NCBI RefSeq assembly: GCF_018785315.1
Contig: NZ_WQPN01000036.1
Span: forward strand, 1-64,000
Direction: 5' to 3'
From: Clostridium sp. MCC353
GTDB lineage: Bacteria > Bacillota > Clostridia > Lachnospirales > Lachnospiraceae
Length of the DNA: 64,000 nucleotides
Below the pieces are notes generated by a model. It searched no databases. It saw nothing but the letters and a program-made list of their open reading frames with translations, and was not told the origin of the DNA. This document shows positions 1 through 7,784 of the stretch, piece by piece. Position numbers and translations under genes: made by a program. Numbering within the stretch: position 1 is the stretch's first letter; each line of letters opens with the position of its first letter.

Positions 1-144
1 GCACTGTCTTTTTTCGTCCTTGAAGGCCTTAGTATTTCTTAGGGTCGGAATCCGCCCCCCAATTCCTCTCATCCACGGCCCCCTGCCCCAGATTCCCCGT
101 CTTCATGGCGTAACTTCTGTCAATTCGTTAAATAAAGATTTTTC

Positions 145-774
145 CTATTTAGTTCCAAAAATCCTATCCCCCGCGTCTCCAAGTCCCGGGCAGATATAAG
201 CATTTTCATTTAACTCACGGTCCACATGTCCAATATAAATCTGGATGTCGGGATGAGCTTCCTGCAGGCGGGCAACGCCTTCGGGAGCAGCGATAATACA
301 CATGAATTTAATATGTCTGCCGCCATGCTGCTTTATGAAATCTACGGCTGAAACAGCAGAACCGCCGGTTGCCAGCATGGGGTCCGTGACTACGATTGTG
401 CGTTGTTCGATGGGGTTTGGAAGTTTGCAGTAGTATTCGTGGGGTTCATGTGTTACTTCGTCACGGTACAGACCGATATGGCCTACTTTTGCAGAAGGAA
501 CCAGAGCCAAGATGCCGTTTACCATGCCAAGACCTGCTCTGAGAATCGGAACAACGGCCAGTTTTTTGCCTGCAATCATTGGAGTCATGCAGGTTTCAAG
601 AGGAGTTTCCACCTCTACATCTTTTAACGGAAGATCCCTTAATGCTTCATAGCCCATCAACATGGCAATTTCTTCTGTTAAAGAACGGAATTCATTGGTT
701 CCGGTTGCCTTATTTCTCAGGATTGAAATTTTGTGCTGGATCAGCGGGTGATTGATGATTGTTACGTTTTCCAT
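145..774 (-). CDS. upp: Uracil phosphoribosyltransferase
   Basis: Makes UMP from uracil and PRPP in the cytosol (pyrimidine salvage). The 209-residue length is usual for the family. The PRPP-binding loop [10 protein letters not shown] lies at about residues 131-140, and the C-terminal uracil-binding stretch [12 protein letters not shown] is present. The ATG follows AAAGGAG on the minus strand. It lies 31 bases downstream of the uracil permease gene in the same direction, so uptake and conversion of uracil are probably co-transcribed. Nothing odd seen; identification is firm. Confidence 0.97.
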   Translation of the reverse strand: MENVTIINHPLIQHKISILRNKATGTNEFRSLTEEIAMLMGYEALRDLPLKDVEVETPLETCMTPMIAGKKLAVVPILRAGLGMVNGILALVPSAKVGHIGLYRDEVTHEPHEYYCKLPNPIEQRTIVVTDPMLATGGSAVSAVDFIKQHGGRHIKFMCIIAAPEGVARLQEAHPDIQIYIGHVDRELNENAYICPGLGDAGDRIFGTK

Positions 775-805
775 AGTGCTGTTTCTCCTTTAATAGTTTT
801 TCATG

Positions 806-2134
806 TTATACATTTTTTATCTTATCCGATCCTTTTGGAAGGATTAGGTTCATAAGAACTCCGATTACAACTGCGATAAAGAGACCGGAAATGTTCAGGC
901 TGAAGGAATCAAATTGCAGGGTCAGACCGCCCAGCTGAGCAAATCCAAGGCCGAATACCAGTATTAAACCGACAATGGTCAGATTACGGCTGTGGGTGAA
1001 ATCCAGGTCGGCTTCTGCTAATGAACGGATGCCCACTGCAGCGATCATGCCGAAAAGCATGACTTCAACGCCGCCTTTAACAGGCCCTGGTATCGTTTGA
1101 AGTATGGCGCCCACTTTGCCGAACAAGCCCAGAATGATGGCGAATACGGCGGTCAACCGCAGCAGACGTGGATTGTAGTTTTTGGTAGTTGCCAAAACGC
1201 CGGTATTCTCTGAATATGTGGTATTGGCAGGTCCTCCGATGAAGCCTGCAAAAAGAGTTGCCATACCATCCCCTAAAAGAGTTCTGTGGAGTCCCGGATC
1301 TTTTAAGAAATCTTTACCAACTACGGTGCTGTTGGTGGTTATATCCCCAATGTGTTCCATAAATGTTACAAGCGCGATGGGCGCAATGGAGAGGATGGCT
1401 CCAATATCGAATTTGGGCAGGCTCATAAACGGAACCCCATTTACGTCCGTAGTTTGAAATGGAATGTTGATCCAGGCCGCATTGACGATAGCGGAGAAAT
1501 CCATGTGGAAAATTCCGGCAAAGGATAAAATGATGCAGAGAAGATATCCACAGGCGATGCCGATCAGTATTGGAACCAGCCTGAAAAACCCTTTTGCGCA
1601 GATCGAGCAGAGGATTACCACAAACAGGGTGAATAATGCAATTGCCAGATTCAGGCCGACTTCAGGGGTTAAACCGTCGGCTAAACCTAAGTTTCCTGTA
1701 GCGTCACCGATGGCGGTTCCTGCTAAGTTAATACCGATTACCACGATAACAGGTCCAGTTACTACCGGAGGGAATATCCGTTTGATTTTATCAGCGCCGA
1801 TTCCATAGGCGATGGCTGAGAAGAGCAGATAGACCAGACCGGCAAAAATAATTCCACCCTGTGCTAAAGGAACATTTTCCGGGATGATGGTGCCTTCGGG
1901 ACGGATCACTGAACTGACTGCAGCCAGAAATGCGAAGGAAGATCCAAGGAAAACAGGAACCTTAAATTTAGTACAGAGGTGGAAAATTAATGTTCCGGCG
2001 CCGGCAGAAAATAATGCGAGCGATGGGTTTAAACCGGTTAGAAGAGGAACTAATACAGTTGCGCCGAACATGGCGAACAAATGTTGAATACTTAGTAAAT
2101 AGTCCCTGGAAGTCAATTTCTTTGAGTCATTCAT
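806..2134 (-). CDS. uraA: Uracil permease, NCS2 family
   Basis: Proton-coupled uracil importer in the cytoplasmic membrane. Nearly the whole 442 residues are hydrophobic segments, consistent with the 14-helix NCS2 fold. The NCS2 signature NTTYSENTGV (compare UraA NTTYGENIGV) is present about two thirds along, and an early helix carries QHLFAMFGATVLVP as in UraA. I chose ATG at 2134 because AAGGGG sits 8 bases upstream; a TTG two codons earlier is the alternative. It leads the uraA-upp pair and has its own promoter-like sequence in the short gap behind the upstream lipoprotein gene. Confidence 0.95.
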   Translation of the reverse strand: MNDSKKLTSRDYLLSIQHLFAMFGATVLVPLLTGLNPSLALFSAGAGTLIFHLCTKFKVPVFLGSSFAFLAAVSSVIRPEGTIIPENVPLAQGGIIFAGLVYLLFSAIAYGIGADKIKRIFPPVVTGPVIVVIGINLAGTAIGDATGNLGLADGLTPEVGLNLAIALFTLFVVILCSICAKGFFRLVPILIGIACGYLLCIILSFAGIFHMDFSAIVNAAWINIPFQTTDVNGVPFMSLPKFDIGAILSIAPIALVTFMEHIGDITTNSTVVGKDFLKDPGLHRTLLGDGMATLFAGFIGGPANTTYSENTGVLATTKNYNPRLLRLTAVFAIILGLFGKVGAILQTIPGPVKGGVEVMLFGMIAAVGIRSLAEADLDFTHSRNLTIVGLILVFGLGFAQLGGLTLQFDSFSLNISGLFIAVVIGVLMNLILPKGSDKIKNV

Positions 2135-2177
2135 ATTCAATACCCCTTTTTAATAATAGTTTGCATACATCTTTGAC

Positions 2178-2206
2178 ATTCTATCAAAAAAAGGGACAAA
2201 TATCAA
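2178..2206 (-). promoter_or_regulatory. Sigma-A type promoter for uraA-upp
   Basis: On the minus strand TTGATA (2201-2206) and TAGAAT (2178-2183) are separated by exactly 17 bases. It lies in the 73-base gap before uraA. I see no PyrR-type attenuator in the short leader. Confidence 0.6.
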
Positions 2207-2207
2207 T

Positions 2208-3026
2208 CTATTTCGACTCAGTTACGAATTTAATTACAGCATAATCACCAAGGGCATGAGGTACGGGGATGGAAAAATATACAACTCCCTGGTTTTCATA
2301 GCTGAAGGATTCCGGAAACGCATCAGAATTACCAAAATCAGCTTTATTGAACAGTTCTGTATAGTAGTCGATGGTCTGTGTATTTTTGTATTCCATCAGT
2401 GATTTTTCCAGCTCTGCGCTCACATTATAGAACGTGCAGTCGCTGGAAAGCACATATCCGGCCATGGTATAGGCGTCGGAATAATCGTTGAATCCTAAAT
2501 TGGTACCTTTGGACAGATCCACTGTGTTTGTGTAAAAAACATTGACCGGATAGGCTGCGTTCTCAGCCGCATAAGTACCTGTGTAAGTGGCGGTCATGCG
2601 TTTGCGGTCGATAGAAATAATTTTGCATTTGATATTGACTGCTGTGGATGCCTCATCCATGTCATTTTCTTTGACTAGGGCGGTTGCGTTGGTTTTGAGC
2701 AGTTCATTGATCTTTTTTTCTTTTTCAGCATCCCCGATGTTGGATACCACCGGATATTCGATGGTGACTTTACCGGAAGTATATTTGCTGATATCGGCTT
2801 TGACGGCCGGTTTTGCTTCTTTGTCTGATTCTGAAGTGCTGTTTGATTCTTTTGTTCCCGGCGCTTCTGTTTCTATCGTCGGCTCTGCCATGGTTTCCCG
2901 GGTGGTTTCCGGAGCTGCTGTTGTATGTATGGTTGAAAGATCGATCTTTTCATGTTTTGCTTTGCAGCCGGCCAGCAAGGTGGTGCAGGATAAGGCCAGT
3001 AAAAGAATGAAAGCCGCTTTTTTCAT
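2208..3026 (-). CDS. Secreted lipoprotein, possible DUF4163/DUF3298-like domain
   Basis: A 272-residue exported protein. The N-terminus is a lipoprotein signal with lipobox LLAGC (Cys21), followed by a Thr/Glu/Ser-rich linker to about residue 80, then a globular part. That part begins with a KVTIEYPVV strand and contains paired acidic and Tyr-rich stretches resembling the DUF4163/DUF3298 domains of RsiV/PdaC-type proteins. This family link is an impression from the pattern, not a search. The ATG has AAAAGGAGGGG 7 bases upstream. On the minus strand TATAAT at 3064-3069 is a candidate -10 but the -35 is poor. Function unknown. Confidence 0.75.
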   Translation of the reverse strand: MKKAAFILLLALSCTTLLAGCKAKHEKIDLSTIHTTAAPETTRETMAEPTIETEAPGTKESNSTSESDKEAKPAVKADISKYTSGKVTIEYPVVSNIGDAEKEKKINELLKTNATALVKENDMDEASTAVNIKCKIISIDRKRMTATYTGTYAAENAAYPVNVFYTNTVDLSKGTNLGFNDYSDAYTMAGYVLSSDCTFYNVSAELEKSLMEYKNTQTIDYYTELFNKADFGNSDAFPESFSYENQGVVYFSIPVPHALGDYAVIKFVTESK

Positions 3027-3186
3027 AGGGAACCCCTCCTTTTCATTTGTAATGATTGTTTTTATTATAGCTTACATTTATGGATTTCGTTTGATGTTTT
3101 TCTTACGAAATATTTAATGTTTACAAAGAACGGATTGCATTTGAAGGGAAAACCACGTAAACTGATGGTACATTAATAAGGAGGCG

Positions 3187-3549
3187 ATGGTTTTGAAAGA
3201 AGGAAAGGGATGCCGCGTTAAAGTGGTTCATAAATTAAATGATTTTTCAGAGGATTACCAGGAAGGCGATCTATTTACCGTGGAGGATACCTGGTATGGC
3301 GGCGTCCATGTCAGATCCCTGTCCGGCATACCGGTTTCCCTCTGCAGAGAGGAATATGAAATAGTGGATGAGGAAGAATCCGGCCACTGCGCGGTCTGCG
3401 GGGGCAGAAAAGCATGGATGGAAAAGGACGGATGTGCTGTTAAGATAAATGAGAACGGTGATATTTTTGTGAGTTTTAAGGACGGTACCATATTGTCCGG
3501 AACGGTAAAATACTGTCCGGAATGCGGGCGCAGAATGAAGGACATCTAA
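3187..3549 (+). CDS. Small protein with C-terminal zinc-ribbon-like cysteines
   Basis: A hypothetical protein of about 120 residues. The N-terminal half is a basic, beta-rich stretch; the C-terminal half has two Cys pairs, CAVC near residue 75 and CPEC near residue 110, the layout of a zinc ribbon. ATG 3187 lies only about 2 bases behind AAGGAGG, so TTG at 3193 (starting LKEGKGC, read as Met) is better spaced and may be the true start. It is divergent from the lipoprotein gene. I do not recognise a family. Confidence 0.65.
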   Translation: MVLKEGKGCRVKVVHKLNDFSEDYQEGDLFTVEDTWYGGVHVRSLSGIPVSLCREEYEIVDEEESGHCAVCGGRKAWMEKDGCAVKINENGDIFVSFKDGTILSGTVKYCPECGRRMKDI

Positions 3550-3612
3550 ACTTGTCATATTTTTCTTCTCAATGGCATAAGATTTATTATAAAGACCTGA
3601 AAGGAGATAGCT

Positions 3613-3759
3613 ATGACCATCTATCCTGTGTGTACGAATCTTTTAAAATACCGTTTTTACCAAAAGATCACGGAATACTATTATAGGAGAAAAACCAACT
3701 GCCCTTGTTTTCTTATGCAGCAGAATAACAGGTGGACCATAGTTACCTTTAATATGTAA
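3613..3759 (+). CDS. Hypothetical 48-residue basic protein
   Basis: A short open frame beginning MTIYPVCTNLLKYRF and ending TIVTFNM. It is preceded by AAAGGAGATAG at a good distance from the ATG and lies between two supported small genes in the same direction. It is rich in Tyr, Arg and Asn and has three cysteines, two of them in an NCPCF cluster. There is no membrane segment or signal peptide. No family recognised; support is the ribosome binding site and position only. Confidence 0.4.
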   Translation: MTIYPVCTNLLKYRFYQKITEYYYRRKTNCPCFLMQQNNRWTIVTFNM

Positions 3760-3801
3760 CGGTCTGATACATTAAAATACTTATTGAAGGAGATACGGGA
3801 T

Positions 3802-4050
3802 ATGCCAAGAGGAGTTAGAAAATCTGAACTGGAGAAGCTGCAGGATGAACTCACAGAGGTTCAAAATGCAATCGGACAGTATCAGGATGCATTAAAGACA
3901 ATGAAAGAAAAGGAAAATAATTTGAAAAATCTGATCAGCCAGGAAGAGTTTAAGGCGGTTCAGGCCATGATGGCGGAAAAAGGAATTTCTTTGAATGACT
4001 TAAAAGCGATATTGGAAGAGATACCGGCGGAAGAGATGAGAACCGCCTGA
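3802..4050 (+). CDS. Small coiled-coil protein
   Basis: An 82-residue protein. Residues about 8-50 are a Glu/Lys/Leu-rich heptad pattern typical of a coiled coil; the C-terminal third (AMMAEKGISLNDLKAILEEI) looks like a short helical hairpin. The sequence begins MPRGVRKSELEKL. ATG 3802 has GAAGGAGAT 10 bases upstream; an upstream TTG at 3784 lies inside that ribosome binding site and is unlikely. A strong terminator follows. The function cannot be told from sequence; it may be a scaffold or DNA-associated small protein. Confidence 0.75.
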   Translation: MPRGVRKSELEKLQDELTEVQNAIGQYQDALKTMKEKENNLKNLISQEEFKAVQAMMAEKGISLNDLKAILEEIPAEEMRTA

Positions 4051-4068
4051 TAATCCTATTGATTTATT

Positions 4069-4118
4069 AACAGCAGACATGCTGGAGTGTTAGAACTCCT
4101 GCCTGTCTGCTGTTTTTT
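4069..4118 (+). terminator. Rho-independent terminator
   Basis: Arms AACAGCAGACA and TGTCTGCTGTT, with an inner GGAGT/ACTCC extension, are followed by a run of T. It ends the unit containing the coiled-coil gene and may also serve the converging minus-strand gene at 4143. Confidence 0.85.
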
Positions 4119-4142
4119 AATACATTTAATAAAAGAAAGATT

Positions 4143-4400
4143 TTATTCGACAGGAACTATGGATGCGGGCGAAATGGTTCCGTCAGAACTCTGGCTGGTC
4201 TCTATTACAGCAAAATGGGGGCTCCCATCGGCAGTGATTGGTTCGGCTATGGCTATGAATTTATAATTCATTCCATTGACCACCTGGCTGGCAGCCGCTA
4301 TGGGCAGGTAGGAATAATAGTCCTGCTGTCCGATGGCGCTGTAAAATATATAGTAATCGTAAGGCTGAAGATAAGGCTGATAACTCCATGATCCGGGCAT
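4143..4400 (-). CDS. Cystatin-like small protein (possible cysteine-protease inhibitor)
   Basis: An 85-residue protein with no signal peptide. It starts MPGSWS, contains ASQVVNGMNYKFIAIA in the middle, and ends with alternating beta-like stretches. QVVNG matches the QxVxG protease-binding loop of cystatins, the following NYKF matches the NYxx strand, and an N-terminal Gly is at the position used by stefins. The length is a little shorter than eukaryotic stefins (about 98). TGAGGT precedes the ATG on the minus strand. It stands alone, converging on the terminator at 4069-4118. The family call rests on motif order only. Confidence 0.55.
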   Translation of the reverse strand: MPGSWSYQPYLQPYDYYIFYSAIGQQDYYSYLPIAAASQVVNGMNYKFIAIAEPITADGSPHFAVIETSQSSDGTISPASIVPVE

Positions 4401-4535
4401 TTTAATACCTCAGAAGGCTTTTTTTGATAGTATATGATGGGATATGGGCAAATGGTACTGTTCTTAGTGAAATAGTGGTTGTTTAAGCAGAAATTCATCG
4501 TAAAAAAATTTTAAAAATATATTTTCAGGTGCGAT

Positions 4536-4558
4536 AAAACCGTTAGCCCATTTGTTAT
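4536..4558 (+). promoter_or_regulatory. Candidate ECF-sigma promoter before the Asp-repeat gene
   Basis: AAAC at 4537-4540, 13 bases, then GTTAT at 4554-4558. The same two boxes at identical spacing occur before the ECF sigma gene at 5609-5630. It lies 61 bases upstream of the start codon. Inferred to be read by the adjacent ECF sigma factor; the spacing is shorter than in classic ECF promoters. Confidence 0.4.
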
Positions 4559-4618
4559 ATAGGTGTAAGGGCCCAGGAAACAATTAAAATATTATTTTTA
4601 AGAAGAGGAGTGTTTGTT

Positions 4619-5545
4619 ATGATGAAAAAATACGTTATATTCGCAGCGGCGGCCGGCATGAGTTCAATGATGATGGTTACGGGGGCATTTGGCGCTCCAA
4701 AAGGTACGGGTAAAGAAACACTGAAAATCGAGATTACAACCGAACGTCTGGATGATGTGTTATCGGTTACCCCTTTGAATGAAGCGGCTAAAAAGTTTTT
4801 ATCAGATTATAAGATCAAAGATGACGATCTGGATGATGTAATCGAGGAGCTGGCGGATAAGATGATTGCTGAAGGCTATTTGGGCAAAAAGCAGGGAAAT
4901 AATATCCGCATTACGGTAAAAGACGACAGGTTGACGAAGGAAGAGAAGGACCGGGCTGCTAAATTAATAGAAACCTATCTTGATGAACGCCATTTGGACG
5001 CGAGAATTGCGGCAGACAGAATTACGGTTGAAGATAAACTGAAAAGAAAAGCGGAAGAATATAAGATATCTGCGGGGAAGATGTACGTTATTCACGAAAT
5101 CAGAAATAAGAATGACAGATTGAGCGAAAAAGAAATGGCATCTATGGATATGAAAGATCTGATGCGGTTGGCGGATGAAAATGACATTGATTTTGATGCG
5201 TTGGATGATATTTATGATGATTTTGATGATGACTGGTTTGATGATGACCGCGATGATGATGACCGCGATGATGATGACCGCGATGATGATGACCGCTACG
5301 ATGACGACCGCTACGATGACGACCGCGATGATGATGACCGCTACGATGATGACCGCTACGATGACGACCGCGATGATGATGACCGCTACGATGACGACCG
5401 CGATGATGATGACCGCGATGATGATGACCGCGATGATGACGACCACGATGATGACCGCTACGATGACGACCGCGATGATGACCACGATGATGACGATCAC
5501 GATGATGACCGCTACGACGACGATCATGATAGAGATGATGATTAA
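4619..5545 (+). CDS. Secreted protein with RsgI-like middle domain and Asp-rich repeat tail
   Basis: A 308-residue exported protein. A signal peptide (MMKKYVIFAAAAG, likely cut near AFGA-PK) is followed by a helical domain (about 30-190) that parallels the outer domain of the anti-sigma factor at 6253-7662: VLSVTPLNEAAKKFL against VLSVKAKNKEAAELL, then a D/E-rich stretch, an AEGYL/LQGYL motif, AEEYKIS/AEQYHIS and a final MRLADEND/VELAEVHG. From about residue 195 the protein is a pentapeptide repeat of RDDDD and RYDDD types with some His. ATG 4619 has AGAAGAGGAG upstream; a GTG at 4610 is the alternative. Likely extracellular cation-binding or cell-wall-associated; function unproven. Confidence 0.8.
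   Translation: MMKKYVIFAAAAGMSSMMMVTGAFGAPKGTGKETLKIEITTERLDDVLSVTPLNEAAKKFLSDYKIKDDDLDDVIEELADKMIAEGYLGKKQGNNIRITVKDDRLTKEEKDRAAKLIETYLDERHLDARIAADRITVEDKLKRKAEEYKISAGKMYVIHEIRNKNDRLSEKEMASMDMKDLMRLADENDIDFDALDDIYDDFDDDWFDDDRDDDDRDDDDRDDDDRYDDDRYDDDRDDDDRYDDDRYDDDRDDDDRYDDDRDDDDRDDDDRDDDDHDDDRYDDDRDDDHDDDDHDDDRYDDDHDRDDD
5240..5533 (+). repeat. Tandem 15-bp coding repeat (Asp-rich pentapeptide)
   Basis: Units of type CGCGATGATGATGAC (RDDDD) and CGCTACGATGACGAC (RYDDD) run head to tail inside the acidic gene, with shortened units and His variants near the end. The two unit types alternate in blocks, a sign of past duplication and slippage. Confidence 0.9.
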
Positions 5546-5607
5546 TCTGAATAACTAAAATGATTTTATAAAATGCAGAAATAGCTGATTGAGCTGAAAA
5601 AAGATTG

Positions 5608-5630
5608 TAAACTTCTGCTTTTCCCGTTAT
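5608..5630 (+). promoter_or_regulatory. Candidate autoregulatory ECF promoter before the sigma gene
   Basis: AAAC at 5609-5612, 13 bases, then GTTAT at 5626-5630, 39 bases before the sigma start codon. The boxes and spacing equal those at 4537-4558. ECF operons usually drive themselves, which fits. Confidence 0.4.
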
Positions 5631-5668
5631 GATAGAGCCAAAAGGGCAGGAGAGGGGAATTTTAAAGT

Positions 5669-6256
5669 ATGATATTCTTCATGGTAGTGGGGGAAGAACC
5701 GCCTTCAGGATATGGAAATGGGAAAAAAATAGATGAAAGCCTGTTTGAAAGGATAGGGCAGGGTGATAGAAATGCTCTGGAAGAACTCTATATCCTGACG
5801 GAACGGGCAGTCTACGCCTATGTTTTTTCCATCCTGAAAAATCCGGAAGATACCCAGGATATTGTGCAGGATACTTATTTAAAAATACGCTCTGCTGCCC
5901 ATCTGTACCGCCCACAGGGAAAGCCTATGGCATGGATGTTCACGATAGCCCGTAATTTGACGCATAATCATTTGAAAAGAAGTGGAAGGTCTGTATACCT
6001 GGATGACGGCGAGTTGGAAAACCGTAAAGATTTTTCCTATATAACCGACCCGACAGACAAGCTGATTTTGGAAGCAGCATTTAAACTGTTGTCGGAAGAA
6101 GAACGCCAGATTCTCCTGCTTCATGCCTTATCAGGAATGAAGCATCACGAAATCGCAAAAGGCATGGGAGTGCCTCTGTCAACGGTGCTTTCCCGCTACC
6201 AGAGGTCGCTTAAAAAATTAAGAAAGTATTTATCAGGACAGGAGGGGAGCAAATGA
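5669..6256 (+). CDS. ECF-type RNA polymerase sigma factor
   Basis: A 195-residue sigma-70 family protein of ECF size. Region 2 is at about residues 35-105 (ILKNPEDTQDIVQDTYLKI, then PMAWMFTIARNLTHNHLKR) and region 4 at about 130-190 (SEEERQILLLHALSGMKHHEIAKGMGVPLSTVLSRYQRSLKKLRK, helix-turn-helix). GGCAGGAG lies upstream of the ATG. The stop overlaps the next start as ATGA, so the anti-sigma factor is translationally coupled. Expected to direct polymerase to its own operon and probably the upstream acidic gene. The extra N-terminal 20 residues before region 2 are ordinary. Confidence 0.93.
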   Translation: MIFFMVVGEEPPSGYGNGKKIDESLFERIGQGDRNALEELYILTERAVYAYVFSILKNPEDTQDIVQDTYLKIRSAAHLYRPQGKPMAWMFTIARNLTHNHLKRSGRSVYLDDGELENRKDFSYITDPTDKLILEAAFKLLSEEERQILLLHALSGMKHHEIAKGMGVPLSTVLSRYQRSLKKLRKYLSGQEGSK

Positions 6257-7662
6257 ACAGGGAAATAGAGGATTCATTAAAACGTTCTATGGAACAGCTG
6301 CCCCATCCGTCCTTTGAAAAAATTGCGGATATTCCAGTTATCAGGATGCAGGAACATGATGAGATAACGCGACAGGATAAAAACAGGGTGTATTGGTATC
6401 CAAGAGGGCTGGCATTGGCCTGTGCCTGTCTGCTTCTGCTGATTGGAACCGGATGGTTTGCAAACTTCAGAATGATATACAGTATTGTCGATGTGGATGT
6501 AAATCCCAGCCTGGAAATTATGGTGAGCCGGAGAGAGAAGGTTTTATCTGTTAAGGCGAAAAACAAGGAGGCTGCCGAGCTTTTGGAAGGACGGAATTAC
6601 AGAGGATGGGATATTACGGAAATGGTTGAAAGTCTTGTGGATGATCTTGCGCTCCAGGGATATTTGACCGATACAAAAAATGTTATCCTGCTGTCGGTCA
6701 ACAGTAAGAGCCAAAGAACATACAGTGGACTGCAGTCATCGCTGCCCCAAGCAGTTTCCGGGGTGTTGGCTGATTACGGGATTGTTCCCAAACTTTTTAT
6801 GCAGAAACTGGATGTGGATAAAGAGATGGAGAAGCAGGCAGAACAGTATCATATCTCCTTGGGAAGGCAGCAGCTCATTAGTCTCATGATGAAACAGGAT
6901 CCTTCGCTGAAAGAAGAGGAGCTTGCATGTTTGAAGGTTGAAGAACTGGTTGAATTGGCCGAAGTACATGGAATCCGCCTTGACGGAATTGAAGTTTGGC
7001 AGGAAGAGAAAGATGGTCTGTCTAAACAGGGGACTAGGGCATCTGAAACGGAAAAAACGCCGGACACGGAATCCGGGAGCCAAAAAGTATGGACGGCTTT
7101 ACCTCCGGCTGCCGCGCCGGAAACTGTGCCTCCGGCGAGCATGAAACAGGGTGATGACGATAAGTTTGACGACGAAGATGACGATAACGAAAATGACGAA
7201 GAGGATGACGATGGGGATAAAAATGGGGAGGATGACGAGGACGAAGATACCGGAGACGAAGATATGGATGAGGAAGACTGGGATGGAAAAACCAGGAGAA
7301 GGAAGGATGACCGGGATGATGACGATGAGCATTGGGATGAAGACGATATAGACTGGGATGATGATAAAAATCGTGGTGATGGTTCCGGCAGATCAGATAA
7401 GCCGTATGGAGATACTTCGGATGATTCAAATGGCTCAGATCATTCGGATGACAGCGATTCGGATGACAGCGATTCAGACGGCCGGGATTTTGACGGCTCA
7501 GTTAATGGTTCCGGCAGATATGACAATTCGGACCGGGACGATGATAGGGAAGATTCCAAGTCAGACGGTTCGGATTCGGACGATTCGGATTCAGATGATT
7601 CAGACTCAGATGATTCAGATTCGGATGAAGACGACGAATCCGGCCACGATGATGATGACTGA
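6253..7662 (+). CDS. Membrane anti-sigma factor with RsgI-type outer domain and acidic Ser/Asp tail
   Basis: A 469-residue single-pass membrane protein. Residues 1-50 are cytosolic and presumably hold the sigma factor. A membrane helix is at 52-70. The outer part begins with YSIVDVDVNPSLEIMVSRRE, the hallmark of RsgI-family anti-sigma factors (compare VTVDINPSIEL), and continues to about 245. A Pro/Ala linker follows, then from about 300 a very acidic tail, first E/D-rich and ending in SDSDDSD repeats. RsgI partners are normally SigI proteins; here the partner is an ECF factor. The tail could sense cations or cell-wall state; that is inference. Confidence 0.85.
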   Translation: MNREIEDSLKRSMEQLPHPSFEKIADIPVIRMQEHDEITRQDKNRVYWYPRGLALACACLLLLIGTGWFANFRMIYSIVDVDVNPSLEIMVSRREKVLSVKAKNKEAAELLEGRNYRGWDITEMVESLVDDLALQGYLTDTKNVILLSVNSKSQRTYSGLQSSLPQAVSGVLADYGIVPKLFMQKLDVDKEMEKQAEQYHISLGRQQLISLMMKQDPSLKEEELACLKVEELVELAEVHGIRLDGIEVWQEEKDGLSKQGTRASETEKTPDTESGSQKVWTALPPAAAPETVPPASMKQGDDDKFDDEDDDNENDEEDDDGDKNGEDDEDEDTGDEDMDEEDWDGKTRRRKDDRDDDDEHWDEDDIDWDDDKNRGDGSGRSDKPYGDTSDDSNGSDHSDDSDSDDSDSDGRDFDGSVNGSGRYDNSDRDDDREDSKSDGSDSDDSDSDDSDSDDSDSDEDDESGHDDDD

Positions 7663-7784
7663 GTGACGATGGATAGACATTTAATATTAACTTACAGGAG
7701 ATGATAATTATAAAAAACAACGTAATATTAAATAATAAGAAAAAATGACTATAAGTTAGCCTTCATGAACAAGGAGAAGACATA

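Noticed and set aside
29-106. Minus-strand 25-codon frame starting MKTGNLGQGAVDERNW downstream of upp
   Set aside because: Too short, no ribosome binding site, and the window edge prevents judging its context.
4964-5527. Long minus-strand frame rich in Ile and Val opposite the Asp-rich gene
   Set aside because: It is the mechanical complement of GAT/GAC repeats, with no ribosome binding site.
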